Shown here: piece after piece, positions 45,801 to 56,624 of the stretch
Numbering within the stretch: position 1 is the first letter of the stretch
Layout of the letters: the number at the start of each line of letters is the position of its first letter
Source of the DNA: Xanthostigma xanthostigma
Taxonomy: Eukaryota; Arthropoda; Insecta; Raphidioptera; Raphidiidae
Assembly: GCA_963575645.1 (NCBI GenBank)
Contig: OY754475.1
Span: 20,560,509 to 20,624,508, forward strand
DNA: 64,000 nt
Direction of reading: 5' to 3'
Translations under genes and position numbers: made by a program
Notes under the pieces: model-generated
The model's input: the letters and a program-made list of their open reading frames with translations, nothing else
What the model was told of the DNA's origin: nothing
Database searches by the model: none

Positions 45801-48507
45801 GACAGCGGCGTAACATTTAGAAGGGGTACAAGCATTACCTACTCCTGCCGTACGCCACTGGTAGCGCCAGTAACATTTTATCTAAGCATATTTCGCTTAA
45901 TCGTTTTATTTTGAATTGGAGAATCTGCGGTTGTTCTATGTCCCATTCTTAATGGGACACCCTGTATATGTCGCCGGGATATTGTCAAATCCGTGATTTT
46001 GTAATTTCACTAGTGAAATTACAATATCACGATTGAAAAAGATTCGTGATATTATAATTTCACTAAGTGAAATTCTAATATATATGATATGTCGTAATTT
46101 TAATATTCCGTATAGACAATTTATTATAACTTCAATGTTTTTGCAAACCACACTTTAATAGTAAAGAAACGTCGTAATAAAATATTTCTGTATTCGTTTA
46201 GACCTTAATGAGCTCAGTTGTCGACCGTCTATAGTCCACAATCTGTCTAACTTTCTGTTATAGATTCGCGGCCGACGGTCCCGACCAATACCGCAGCGAG
46301 CAGAGCGACCCGGCGGGCAACGTGCGCGGTTCCTACACCTTCCTGGACGACAGAGGCAAACAGCACAGCGTCCACTACATAGCCGGTCCCAACATCGGCT
46401 ATCGTGTGCTCAAGAGCGCTCGCGACTCGCCGCCGACAACGCTCTCCGGTTCGGGCGGCGGCCTCTACAACAAGCCGCCGCCGAGGCCGGCATTCGTCGG
46501 TCCGGACGATTACGACGACGGCAGTTCGCTCGGCGACTTTTTGTTCGACGGACCGCAGGAAAATCTCAACACGGCGGCGAGCGGTCACGTAAAACCGAAG
46601 CCGAAGCCCAGACCGAAGCCGAGACCGCAGCCTCCGAAAGTCGATTTGGGCTCAGCGGCGGGCGGCGGCGATGTCGCCGACGACGATACTGACGATCTGT
46701 TTGGAGGACTGGGAGGCGGCCCGCGACCTACGAGACCGCAGAGGCCGAAACCGAGGCCGCCGGGCAGCAGGCCAATCGGCAACAGACCGATAGGCGGAGG
46801 CGACAGCGATTTGTTTAGCGGAAGCGATCTGTTCGGCGGCAGTGGAAGCAACAAACCTGCTGGAGGAGGCGGCGGTGCCTTCGGCAGCGGAGAATCCGGA
46901 TTCGGCGACGACGATGATGGAGGAGATCTGTTCGGTGATACCGGAACTTCGACCGGAAGTGGAGGTTTCGGCAACAAGCCTTCTGGTGGAAACAGGCCGT
47001 CCGGACCTGCAGTTGCTACAGGTGGAAATAAACCTTCCGGAATAAACGGCGGAAGTAGACCGTCGAGCGAAGGCAGTGGAATAAGCGGTGGAGGACCGTC
47101 TGGAGGTGGTGCAGGATACGGCGAAGGAGGAGCTTCTGGAGGCGTGTTGGGCGGCGCTGGATCATCCGAAGGAAGCGGCACATACGGCGGTGGCGGGGGA
47201 AATACTGATAGCGGAAGCACTGATAGCGGAAGTCGACCGACTCCTGGAGGTTTGTATTTTATCAATTTCCAAATGGGTTAAGTAAATTCCAGAATACTTA
47301 CAGCAATAATATGAAAAGAAATAAATATCGATACTCAAAGAATTTTTTAATTAAATAATTTTTTCGAAAGTGCTAGCAAGATATAAATTCTAAAATGAAT
47401 GTAATTTAATAATGTAGTCGTCTGAAAATTTTTAAACTAAATAAGTAATTAATAATTAGGCTTTTGAAAAAAAAATAATTATCGATTTTTTTATTGTATT
47501 TTAAAACTTTATTATAAATAATATTGATAATAATCGATGCGAAAAACTTTCAAAAAACTTTTTTTAAATTAATTATAAGCAATTTAAAATTGATAAAATA
47601 TTAAAAAAATCACGTGGCTGCAAACGCACTAAAATTGTTTTTGACAGTTGTGACGTCATAATGGTAAAATGTATATACGTAGTATACTATCAATGGCTTC
47701 TACATGTGTATTGACTAAAACATTATGACGTCACATTATGTTCGGGAAATGTCGGCGCGTTCTCGGAACTGGGTACAAAAATTTATTTTTAATTTGATAT
47801 AACTTTTGAATTATAACGAAAATAAAAAAAAGAAAAATAGTTTTGTTATAAAACTTATATACGATCTTTCCATTTATGACAAAAAAAAATTTCATTCAAA
47901 AGCCCAATTATATAAAAAGTAAATTAAACTTTATTTCAACACAGGAACCGGCGATGGAGGTTACGGAGGCGGGGGTGAAGAGCCAGACGACGACAAGTTT
48001 GGTTCAGGCGGCAGCAGTGGAAGCAGTACAGGTTCCGGCAGCAGTGGCATTGGAGGCGGCGCCGGCGGAGGCAGTATAGGTTCTGGCGACACGGGTTTCG
48101 GTGGAGGCGGCGGAATAAACAGGCCTAGCGGAGGAACAAACAGACCGAGCGCGGGCGGATTCCCCGACGAACCAACCGCAGGATATCCCACAGGAGGCGG
48201 GGACGGCGGCAGTAACAAACCGAGCGGCAATCAAGACAGCGGCGCCGGAAGTCCTGGCGACGATTTCGAATACAACGACTTCACCGATTACGTGGATGAG
48301 GCTCACATCGCACATATCAAGCCGGGCACGACGATATTGAGGAACGTCGGCAACAGGTTCATCAACTTGCCGGCAGGCGTCGCGGTCAGAGCGCATGTCC
48401 AGAGCATCGACATCCTGCCTTACGGATCGAGACTGCCGTCGCCGAGCACTCAACTAGAACGGGACATGAGAGCCGGCGGCAAAAAAAGTCGCAAGAACGG
48501 AAGATAA
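39853..48507 (+). CDS. Cuticular protein with three RR chitin-binding-type domains
   Basis: Joined exons: 39853-39867, 41791-42259, 42980-43292, 46264-47249 and 47945-48507, encoding 781 aa in frame. It is a secreted cuticle protein. The first exon encodes only MLWKA; exon 2 completes the signal peptide (1-22, core ALLLLALSLLAYAA). A 12-serine run (28-39) and an acidic stretch follow. Domain A (86-143, SYEFGYRTND...) is diverged. Domain B (176-228: YDFGLRTNT, GEYSFVDDVGERHTVQYVAG) and domain C (265-316: YRFAADG, GSYTFLDDRGKQHSVHYIAG) fit the extended R&R consensus closely. Residues 317 to about 700 are Gly/Ser/Pro-rich with KPKPRPKPRP and NRPSGG-like repeats. The C-terminus is non-repetitive (DDFEYNDFTDYVDEAHIAHI...). 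The five-codon first exon is typical of insect cuticle genes. A TTG-start reading at 41803 would lack the promoter link. Confidence 0.85.
40482..40658 (+). CDS. Possible 58-aa small ORF in intron 1
   Basis: An ATG-to-TGA frame of 58 codons in a locally GC-rich part of the first cuticle-gene intron. The product is very basic and begins MSILRAVWRLTRAF, which resembles a mitochondrial targeting sequence. No homologue is recognised. It may be chance. Confidence 0.15.
   Translation: MSILRAVWRLTRAFDASAQLTNRSRMSLTKSKVARRRYHLSDRIKNKKTDYSIVTRTP
40850..40942. mobile_element. Penelope-like short inverted repeat
   Basis: 36-bp arms (TCAATAAATAAAATTATCGA...) surround a T-rich loop. The sequence just downstream (GAAGAGTTCTATTCAGACGT) also follows the large inverted repeat at 61522-61922, tying both to one family. 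Confidence 0.55.
41068..41104 (+). repeat. Dispersed hairpin motif, full copy
   Basis: ATTATAGACGATCAACAACT, then GAGATCATCGGCGTCTG; both half-sites are present. Confidence 0.75.
41483..41750 (+). mobile_element. MITE family M1, copy C
   Basis: It runs from the T-poor GACGGGTTGCACTGCGGG end to AAGTTTTCACTTC. It is close to copy A over its length. It ends only about 40 bases before the exon 2 acceptor of the three-RR gene, so the branch-point region borders the element. Confidence 0.7.
42425..42509 (+). repeat. tRNA-derived sequence (Leu/type II-like)
   Basis: TGACCGAGCGGTCTAAGGCG is a good A-box and GGTTCTAATCC a good B-box, with type II spacing. The 5' flank cannot pair with CCACGCCG, so there is no acceptor stem. 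It is read as a SINE head or tRNA pseudogene. Confidence 0.5.
42552..42940. repeat. Palindromic hairpin element 1 (three-RR gene intron 2)
   Basis: Arms contain ACACGCTTTATATCGAACTA and its reverse complement, closing on a GC-rich inner stem GCGTGGGGCGCT/AGCGCCCCACGC. The core is CGATGTACGAAAATGTGG. The left arm has a second tandem 60-bp unit. Confidence 0.75.
43500..43760. repeat. Palindromic hairpin element 2 (intron 3), core flipped
   Basis: The same family as 42552-42940, with arms AACACGCTTTATATCGGACT and inner stem GCGTGGGGCGCT/AGCGCCCAACGC. The core reads CCACATTTTCGTACATCG, the reverse complement of the core in the first hairpin. Confidence 0.75.
44426..45968. mobile_element. Nested foldback element, GTGTCCC family
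   Basis: The outer ends TATACAGGGTGTCCCATT and its reverse complement sit at about 44426 and 45968. Nested arms begin CCAGTGGCGTACGGCAGGAG (about 44690) and its complement (about 45863). Arms of more than 250 bp enclose a Helitron-like block and a 316-bp duplication (44922 and 45238 onward, ATAAATGCGAATGTAAGTTT), ending GCGGCTAG at 45501. The whole structure fills half of intron 3. Confidence 0.7.
46001..46022. repeat. 22-bp perfect palindrome
   Basis: GTAATTTCACT followed by AGTGAAATTAC. A diverged second copy (AATTTCACTAAGTGAAATT) lies about 45 bases on. Confidence 0.6.
46199..46236 (-). repeat. Dispersed hairpin motif at exon 4 acceptor
   Basis: TTAGACCTTAATGAGCTCAG, then TTGTCGACCGTCTA, ending 27 bases before the intron 3 acceptor of the three-RR gene. 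Confidence 0.7.
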
Positions 48508-48768
48508 ATATATAACCAACTTTTTTCTGCAATCTGCACAATACTTACTATGTCGAATTTTTGGTAAATGAATGATGCTAAATAATTACGAACATTTTTA
48601 TGATATAAAAAAATCCAATTTCTTCACAGACATTAAAGTATTTTATTTTTTTCCCGTAGCCAGCGAATATAATAATTTTTATAACCAAGTCTAGAGCTAT
48701 AAAATCATATTAAATTGCATTTTACCAAAAAGTCGACATAGGTACTTAATTTTGTTTTGTGATCGCAG

Positions 48769-48853
48769 AAATATCGAGAACTTTAACAAGTGCTTGCCGC
48801 TCAATACGGGCGGCGGTACAGAAGCGTCGCAAGACGACGGCAATCCCTTCTGA
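48769..48853 (+). CDS. Candidate alternative last exon of three-RR gene
   Basis: After an acceptor ATCGCAG, one frame encodes NIENFNKCLPLNTGGG... and ends in TGA. 19 of its 27 third positions are G or C, like the gene and unlike flanking DNA. Joining needs a phase-2 donor. AACAG|GTTCAT at 48356/48357 in the last exon fits and would replace the usual C-terminus. No other phase-2 donor with a CAG|GT context was seen in the last exon. Without transcript data this is a hypothesis. Confidence 0.35.
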
Positions 48854-49015
48854 CGTTGCATTGAAATCACTTCGAAAAGCAGTTTTGCAAATAGCGCTCG
48901 TCAGTCAATCCCGGATACTGCATTGAACGTATATAATTAGTTTAAAATAGATTACTGTTTCCTATAGTTAAGCTAAGTTATTTATATATAATTGCTGCGC
49001 TATTAATAATTAATT

Positions 49016-49021
49016 AATAAA
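49016..49021 (+). terminator. Poly(A) signal of three-RR gene
   Basis: AATAAA downstream of both possible stops (48507 and 48853). ATTAAA at about 48632 is a nearer, weaker candidate for the shorter form. Confidence 0.4.
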
Positions 49022-52000
49022 AATTAATAATTAAATAGATCGTAATTTATAAAACATCTCCCGTTAGAGATGACATAAATTATTTCACGTTTAGTAAACC
49101 ACGCTGAAATTAATAATGGAATAGTTTGTAGGTTTGTAAGGTAAATACGCCAATTCTCGACCAGCCGACTCTTGTTTGTCAATTTTTATATTTAGACAAA
49201 ATCGATTATTACATTGTTATACAAATAGAGATTTAAAACAATAACTTTTTTCAGTTGCATAAATATTTTGAGAAACTGGCGACTTTACCCTATTTTAAAC
49301 GAGATGTTAAAATGTGAAACACGTTCGTTATAAAACGATTGATTAGGTATTCCACAATTTCTTGAAGTTGCTGGAGTTTTAAAATCGATAATTCAAATTA
49401 TTGCATCACCGATAGAAAAAATTAAGAAATAAAATATTTTACACTTAGAGCTCGAAAATACTCTATATACAAAAATTCTACAAGTTAATTTATTGTTAGA
49501 CCAAAGTAAGACTAAAGTTGTCAAGCGTCTATAATCATTTCTACAATAGATATCTAACAAAAGAATTAATAAATAAAAGCAAACTAAATGAAACTATTTA
49601 TTTTGTAGTATGGAATACTTAATTAACAAGACCATGTTTTAAGCTCAAATTTGATGACGTAATTAATTTATTAGTTAATAGCAGTGTATATATTCATTTT
49701 AAGAATTTCATGTAAGTAAGCAAGAAAACAATTATAATTTATTTTTTAAAAGCATATGTATCGACTTTTTTATTATAAACTTTTTTTCGATGAAGATCAC
49801 ATTTCAAATGATTCAGTTATCACAGATATATAAATATTTTATTGTCAATAATATTATATATTTTGTAACCTGCTACCGTTTATTATTAATATTTATGGCC
49901 ATTGAAGCGTCATTAATTATTATTTATATCGTCTCGATAATAAACTCGAGTTATCCAGTTAGGTAATAGAGTCACAACACGCGATTCTCGATAGATTGTG
50001 TAGCTTTTCAAGGATTTATCATCGATTGATATCGTTTACCATCTAAAAAGAACATCTGCAATATTCTACAAGAATTTTTTATGACAACCGTTTCCAAAAG
50101 CTGCATTTATCAAAATTTGAATCTCAATAATAACTTATTTATTTATATTCTTTGGTAGCCATAGACGCAGAAACACTCATTTTTTAAATTTAGTTTCTGT
50201 GGAAATTGGGTTAGAATTGCGAAGACGCCATGTCGATCGAGTTTCGTGTTTCTATGTCGAACAGTTTCCAAATGCGACCGAGTGGGGCACAAAAAATTGA
50301 GACATAAACATCTACAATTAAGTCTACAATCTACAGTCGGTCTATCTTGATTTCTATTCGATCGGGTAGTATAGATGGAAAGTTATTTTTGACACTTAAA
50401 AGTGTAGGTACTTATATTATTGAAACACCGCCGCGATAGTAAAAGATTCGGGTATGACATTGTCCGAACAATAAAATTTTCTAATATTGTATTAAAACGT
50501 CAGCAAGTGATATTTCATAATATTATAATAGCTGTAGGTATATTTATTTGTACATTTTTATCAAATGTATCGACCTAGAACCGATATCTTTTTGGAATGA
50601 TTCGCTTCTTAGAAGCGCGTAGAAACTATTTCCCGTAGCCCATCCTTTCTTTTTTGTTTACTCGTCATCGCATGACATTACTAGATCAAGATTTTATTAA
50701 AATTAACACCAGCTCCGATAAAGTTCAAAAGGTATAAGCTTACTGTTTTATTCCACAAAATAAATGAAAATCCTTTTAAATATCAATACCTTCAGCCCTG
50801 ACTAGTAGAAGCTTTCAACGAATCCCTCGACGAAGGACGAAGCATTCGATGTGAAGACGCCGAATCATTAAAAAAGTAAGACATTTTTTTATTGCGGACC
50901 TCGTTCCATAAGAAGTATGGAACGAGGTTACTTTTTTACTTTTAGAAAGTCTAAGCGAACAGGAAAACGATTCGTACAATATTTAGCGACAAACCTGTCG
51001 AGCGTGCACTCTCATTCGGGAACGCAATTGCGACAGATCTCGTGATGAAATCGCACTGTATGTGCCGAAGGAAAGATAGGAAACATAGCTCCGACCTGGT
51101 TCCTGGAGCTATACCAGAGTCCAGCACTGAATAACTGTTGAAGTAAGATTAAGTGAAAGATGATCGGTACTGCGAGAGATCGTCAACTGTACAAAGAAGC
51201 GTTTCGTTTCAAGAGCCTCAAAGGTCGCCCAGTTTTATAATTACAATAAAAACCAGTAATATTACAGAAATTGTATCACTTGAAACGAGCGTCGTGGGGC
51301 GCAGCGCTAAAGCCGTTTTATTTGTTACAGTTATTTGAATATTTGCGTGGAAATTATCATCGTTTTTTTTTTTAATTACAATTCACAGCTTTGTACGATC
51401 GTTGTCATTGATGAACAACGCCCGGAGGTGCCAACTGTGAACCGAAAACACAGACTTGCTTATTTTTATTATCATGACGCAGGCGAAGCCTTACTAAATT
51501 ATAAACTGTCGATTTGTGTTAATTAGTTTTTCAAATATAAAATACTTTGTTGTTTTAAGGAGGGTACCGGTTTTTGTTACAATTTTTATTCTGCTAGTAA
51601 TTAAGTTTTAAAGATTGCTTGGGTCTAGTATTATTATTAAATTATTCTTCATTCGAAATTCAATATCCAATTGATACTTTTATTATAGATTAGAACGTGA
51701 AACCATTTTCAATATCTGTGTTATCTATTGTAGATTATATTATAGACGCCCGACAACTAAAGTCATTAGCGTCTAATTGCATCTACACCACAAAACCAAA
51801 GGGTGAAATTCGAGACCAGAAAAGGTTTTGTAGTGTTCAATTTTTCTACTGCGGATCACGTCTCGAGATAGCTTCCTATACCTACGACACGAGCATGACG
51901 AACGCCGAATCGAATGAAATTTGATACTTTACATTTCAAATGCTAAGCGATGAATTAATCAACTAATCTTTAATCTTTACAATTTTTTTCAATTCTCTAA

Positions 52001-52526
52001 TGTCTTATTAAATATAGATGATATAACAGTTTGGAAATAACATATACAACAAGAATAAGCTATAGGTACGTTTTGTATTAAATGTCCACGATGATATACT
52101 TAAAGTACATCACCGTGGACAACTAAACGGGATTTTTATGCAAAACAAATACCCACACAGTAAAACATCTTTAAAATAGCTGATTGTAATCTAATTAAAA
52201 AAAAAAAACAACTAATTGAATTTTTCCATAATAAATACAGACAATGATGTTTTTAAATCGACATCATTTTAAATAATGTTAAATCTTTTTAGAATTAATT
52301 GTTTTCTAATTTAGGACGAAAATTTAAATAATGGTGTCTTCCGTAGAGGCTAACTTGATTTTTACATTAAAAAAAAAACGCTGTCGACGTTTGTTCAACA
52401 CTCCTATACGGTCATAAAGATAAAGCCCCTGATTTAAGAGCCGACATTAATTTTTATACAACCTATTTAAGATTAGCAACTATTCTTTAAATGCATAACA
52501 TTTGTACAGGGCTCCCGATTTATTTA
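49022..52526. other. Intergenic DNA
   Basis: No gene recognised. It contains dispersed motif copies at 49495-49535 and 51739-51775, a 13-bp-stem hairpin at 50898-50928 (ACCTCGTTCCATA) and an imperfect palindrome at 52084-52120. A possible exon-like stretch lies at 50806-50874. Confidence 0.45.
51739..51775 (+). repeat. Dispersed hairpin motif, full copy
   Basis: ATTATAGACGCCCGACAACT, then AAAGTCATTAGCGTCTA. One of the best-preserved copies, with TAGACGC...GCGTCTA half-sites. Confidence 0.8.
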
Positions 52527-53704
52527 TCTATACTAATATTATAAGAAGGTAAAGTTTGTAAGTTTGGATTGAGGAGGTTAATCTCCGAAACTACTCGTCC
52601 GATTTCAAAACATGTTTCACTAAGATTTAGAATGAACTTCTTAACGACAACAATTTTATTGTTTCGAGAACTATGCTTCGTCAGCAAAAAATGAACTGAT
52701 TCTCGGGTTAGGGAACGCTAAATGTACTTAAGTACAATTGGCAGCTTGCCTGAAACTTTACCTAAATTGACATAATATTGTTGTAGATCAGGGGCGGGCA
52801 AATCTTTTGATCGTCGGGCCACATTGCTGATAAAAATTTGACCGTGAGCCAAAAATTTGGAGAGCAAAAAAATAGGTCCTTTCATTTCTGCAACAAAAAT
52901 TTGGAGAGCAAAAAAAAAGGTCCTTTTATAGCCCTTGCTGTTTACCTACTATTTTTTAAAAAATTTTTTATGCGTCAAATTATATTGGCTCTTAATAATT
53001 AATCATTTATAAAACGCTTCGCGGGCCGGATGCGGCCCGCGGGCCGCCATTTGCCCAGGCCTGTTGTAGATGTTAAGAAATAACTAAATCACTGTTTTTG
53101 TCATAATTTATTTAAATCCTAAGTATGCAACATTTCACTTTAATCAAAGTTCGACAGTCGCACAAACATAAGATGAGTGTTTGTTTTTACGTCTGTTCAA
53201 TTGTTCAGACCGATTAAAAATCCAGTGGCAACCCTGCTTCCTTATTCTAAATTGAGTGAGAAATCACGTATATATAGACCGGCGCACTTGACATTTGAGA
53301 ATTGGAAGAATTCAAGTCATCTTAATTTAAATATTTCGTTTATTCAAAAATCGTCGTCTTGGGCGATCAACGTCTTAAAATGGAGCGACCAATCTAGGAA
53401 GCGCAAATTATGACCTATACACTCGTCACCACTATTATAGAAACACCAAACAAACAATTAGCAGGCGCCTGACTTGTAAATACATTTTTTACATTATCGT
53501 TAAAATAAGAAAATAGAGATTAAAAAATAAAATAAAAATGTACTTTTCTTTCTTCTTTACTGACGCCATAAAAATTACAGTTTATTGTTCTTGGCTGACT
53601 CGGGCGAATGTAACTATTTCGTTATGTTAGAGAATAAGTTGATTCGACTAACCTATAAGGCTAGATATTATTCCGCCCCGGACGAAGCCGGGCCGGGCAG
53701 CTAA
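52527..53704 (+). mobile_element. Helitron-like element with nested hAT
   Basis: It starts TCTATACTAATATTATAAG after A and ends GGGCCGGGCAGCTAA before T. The head matches 38656-38881 and the tail has the CGAAGCCGGGCC block. A hAT MITE is nested at 52789-53063. Whether head and tail belong to one insertion is inferred. Confidence 0.45.
52789..53063. mobile_element. hAT-type MITE with perfect 8-bp duplication
   Basis: CAGGGGCGGGCAAA...TTTGCCCAGGCCTG are imperfect inverted ends. TTGTAGAT is duplicated exactly on both sides (52781-52788 and 53064-53071). The interior has GGATGCGGCCCGCGGGCC, typical of this non-autonomous hAT class. Confidence 0.88.
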
Positions 53705-54811
53705 TTAAAGTAACGTCCCTTTATTCTGATTAAAAACTTCTTTTTAATAATTACCAAAATTAACATACGACAAGTGCAATAAAAACGTCAAAATAGTTAA
53801 TTATCGACAGGAAATTTATTGCACAGAGTTGGTACGATGCATAAAAACAAACGAAGATATATTTGCAGTGCTCGACGTTCTGTTGTTCTGTCGAGAGCGA
53901 CGGACGTGTTACAATTCCTCCGGCAGAGCCACTAAATCATCATACCACTCGCTGTCGCCGCTACCACCGTTGCAGTCTCTCAACAATCGTCGCGCGACCT
54001 TGACGATAACAACTGAACATCGCCATGGATCAACTTACCGCGATCATTTCCGCAGACGTTATACACATTGCACCGACAGACAGACAAACAGACAGTGGAA
54101 AAACTCCACACCTTCTTGTATGATAGCCCAAAACTACTTTGCTCAACTTTGGTATTTTGTTTTGTAATTCGCTAAAATTAATTACTTTCAGAGCAAAAAT
54201 TCAATTTCCTTTCAATTTAAAACTGCTGCAGTTTTATTTTTAATTAATAAAAAGACATCACTTCAGGAAGTTGAAGAAATCATAAAAATTGCACTTCTTC
54301 CAAATTATCTAGCTTGGACTTAAGATTCGTTCTTAAACAAATGAATTAATGATTGTCATTAATTATAGACGCACGATAACCGAGGTTAAAGTAAAATCAA
54401 AACAAAATGGCTGGGTTTGAGACAAGCTTTACAACGTTTTTTTTTTCTTTAAACCGCAAATCACAACAACCAGACATGGGAGATTTTGTCTCGCAGAGCG
54501 CCTCGAGCAAAACTTTTAATCATTGGAGCGTCTCAGAAAACTGTCAGCAAATGAAACAAATAAAACACGGAGTCATGGCTGAGTTTAAAGTCGTCATTAA
54601 TTTTAAACTGCAAGGCCTTAAAAGCGGTCTTTAAAAATGCTCGCAGACGGCTGTTAAACTAATTGTAATAATAATAATAAAATTAAATTTAATTATAATG
54701 AAGTTAATTTGTACACCTTGCTACTAATATCACGTAGGTATACCTAAGTACTTAGTAACATAAAGAAAACGTACCGGGAGATTCGATTGCATCATCATTA
54801 CGCGTTTTTTG
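53705..54811. other. Intergenic DNA
   Basis: A dispersed motif half copy lies at 54362-54387. The open frame at 53829-54167 is not recognisable and is not called. No RNA gene seen. Confidence 0.45.
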
Positions 54812-55475
54812 ACGTGATAACGTCTTATAAATTGATGAATCACCAATCTTATAAATAAAACACTGGCTGCATGCACGAAAAAGTGTAACGTTCCTAAAAT
54901 CCTAACGTTCCTAACGTTCGTAACGCGTAACGTTCCGCCTGACCCTGTGCGTGCGTTTTGCTAATTTCTCGCTCAATTTAAATCAGATCGGTTTGAAACC
55001 AGTCTTAAACGAAAGAGGAAAACATTTTACATAGATTTCGTATAACAGAATTTGCCTAAACAGTTTTTTTATACAAATTTATATAGAAAAATAGCTGTAT
55101 AAATGCAATGTTGTCTAATGCATGGCGCGACGCGGTCGGTCGTCTTTGTTTGCCGTACATGGAAATTAGAAGATAACGTATGTCTTGTCTTAACATGAAA
55201 ACGGCTGCATTTCTAATGTTTAATTCAATTTTTTTGACATTAGTATTTTGTGAAATGCAACGCCTTCTAAGTTAAGTATTGGAATAACTAATTATTATTA
55301 GAACATAATACTTTGACAGTTGCAAACGTCACTTTTGACATTTCTTATCATTCCGACACCAAGGATAAGCGGATTGAAACCAAATTTTGGGAGGTTTAGG
55401 TTATGTATTACGGAATACGTTATCACGTAAAACTATCGTCCGTAAACCGACTTTACAGACAACCAATTTTTTTTT
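54812..55475 (-). mobile_element. 600-bp dispersed element, copy 2
   Basis: Reverse orientation of 35288-35890. It begins TTTTTTGACGTGATAACGTC and ends CCGTAAACCGACTTTAC. The tandem AACGTTCCTAACG stretch is also present, and the middle has diverged. Confidence 0.6.
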
Positions 55476-56320
55476 TGCATTTATTCTTATAAGGTATAAG
55501 TACATTGATAAGCCCTTGAATTGCATTTTTCTATCGATAATAGGTATTTGCAGATGAAATGAAGCAAAAATATCATTTATATTTTAATCAACAATTACCA
55601 GTGGCGGAACAATGATAGCTGTGCTAACATCACAGGGGCCTCGTCGCGAAAAAATATTTCCAGTGCTCGGTTTCGGCTGACAGTCTTTGCTCGGGCGACT
55701 TTTCGAAGCGGTGTCGAGACGACGATCTTTCAAAAACAATAAAAAACTCAAAACTGATCTATAGTCTGCGCCGGTGACAAAAGACGTCCATGCAAGTGAA
55801 GCCGCGGGTAATCAATCTAAAATTAGACATGCATATTTTCGATTGGCATGACATTTAAATAAAAAAAAAATTGGAACAAAAATACTAGGACGATACAGCA
55901 AGTAATTGCAGCTTTCAGAAGGCTGCGCGATGTTTGTTTTTTTGCGTTGGTTGTGTTTTTTTTTCAGCCAGGAAGTGGCCGCCACGCTTTTAATAGATAA
56001 TAATTTTCCCACAGCAAAAAGTTGGACGATTTGTGCGAATCTCCAATTATTTATTAGTTCATTTCGTAATAATTATTGATGTACTATAATTATAGATTAT
56101 TTGGTTTTGAAGAACTATTTATAAAAGTTGGCATTCAGTATCCGTCAACGTTGACCGAATCGAATGATCAAAGTGCAGTACACCCAAAAATCTTTTCAAG
56201 TTAAACGGTTTTATTGTACAGTTTACTATAGAAACTAGAAAATAATTACCAGTCTAAGGGGGGAGCATTTAGCAATATTAATGTCGATATTAAGCTCCAA
56301 AGTAAACAAGGCTTTTTACT

Positions 56321-56428
56321 AAATGCGCACAAACCGACAAGTATGAGAGCTCGAGTTCCCTGGGAGTGCTAATTCCCATAAAACATTGGAATGCTTAAAC
56401 AATACATTCCAATGCTTCCCCTGAGGGG
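56321..56428 (+). repeat. Dispersed repeat R1, copy 3
   Basis: It lacks the leading hairpin motif of copies 1 and 2. It retains GGGAGTGCTAATTCCCATAA, the CATTGGAATG/CATTCCAATG stem and CCCCTGAGGGG. Confidence 0.65.
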
Positions 56429-56592
56429 TAAAACCGTTTAAAAATAAATCTGTTTTCCAGCGTGTTCCATTTAGGATCACACTTTGTACCCTAAAGTACG
56501 AACCCACAAGATAAACTATTCGCAAAGTTGTTGAAACGAAAATAAAAAATAAAGAATAGTTACTTCTTACCACAACAGTTTTATTAGCGGAT

Positions 56593-56624
56593 GTACATTT
56601 CGGGAGCTATGCTCTCATCTTCAG
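56593..56624 (-). ncRNA. Hammerhead-like motif of Penelope-like element
   Basis: On the minus strand: CTGAAGATGA, a GAGC-ATA-GCTC hairpin, then CCGAAATGTAC. The order CUGA..GA - stem II - GAAA - UAC resembles the minimal hammerheads described in Penelope-like retroelements, but the core departs from the strict consensus. Confidence 0.35.

Noticed and set aside
46585..47265. 226-residue Pro-rich minus-strand frame opposite cuticle exon 4
   Set aside because: It is the antisense shadow of the Gly-rich coding exon; proline codons mirror glycine codons, and no splice or promoter support exists.
50806..50874. Exon-like stretch (VEAFNESLDEGRSIRCEDAE) with a GTAAGA donor
   Set aside because: Acceptor and donor exist, but no neighbouring exons in compatible frame were found and third-position GC is not clearly raised.
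53829..54167. 112-residue frame
   Set aside because: No family resemblance, no signal or domain features, and no splice context. Likely chance in a moderately GC-rich patch.
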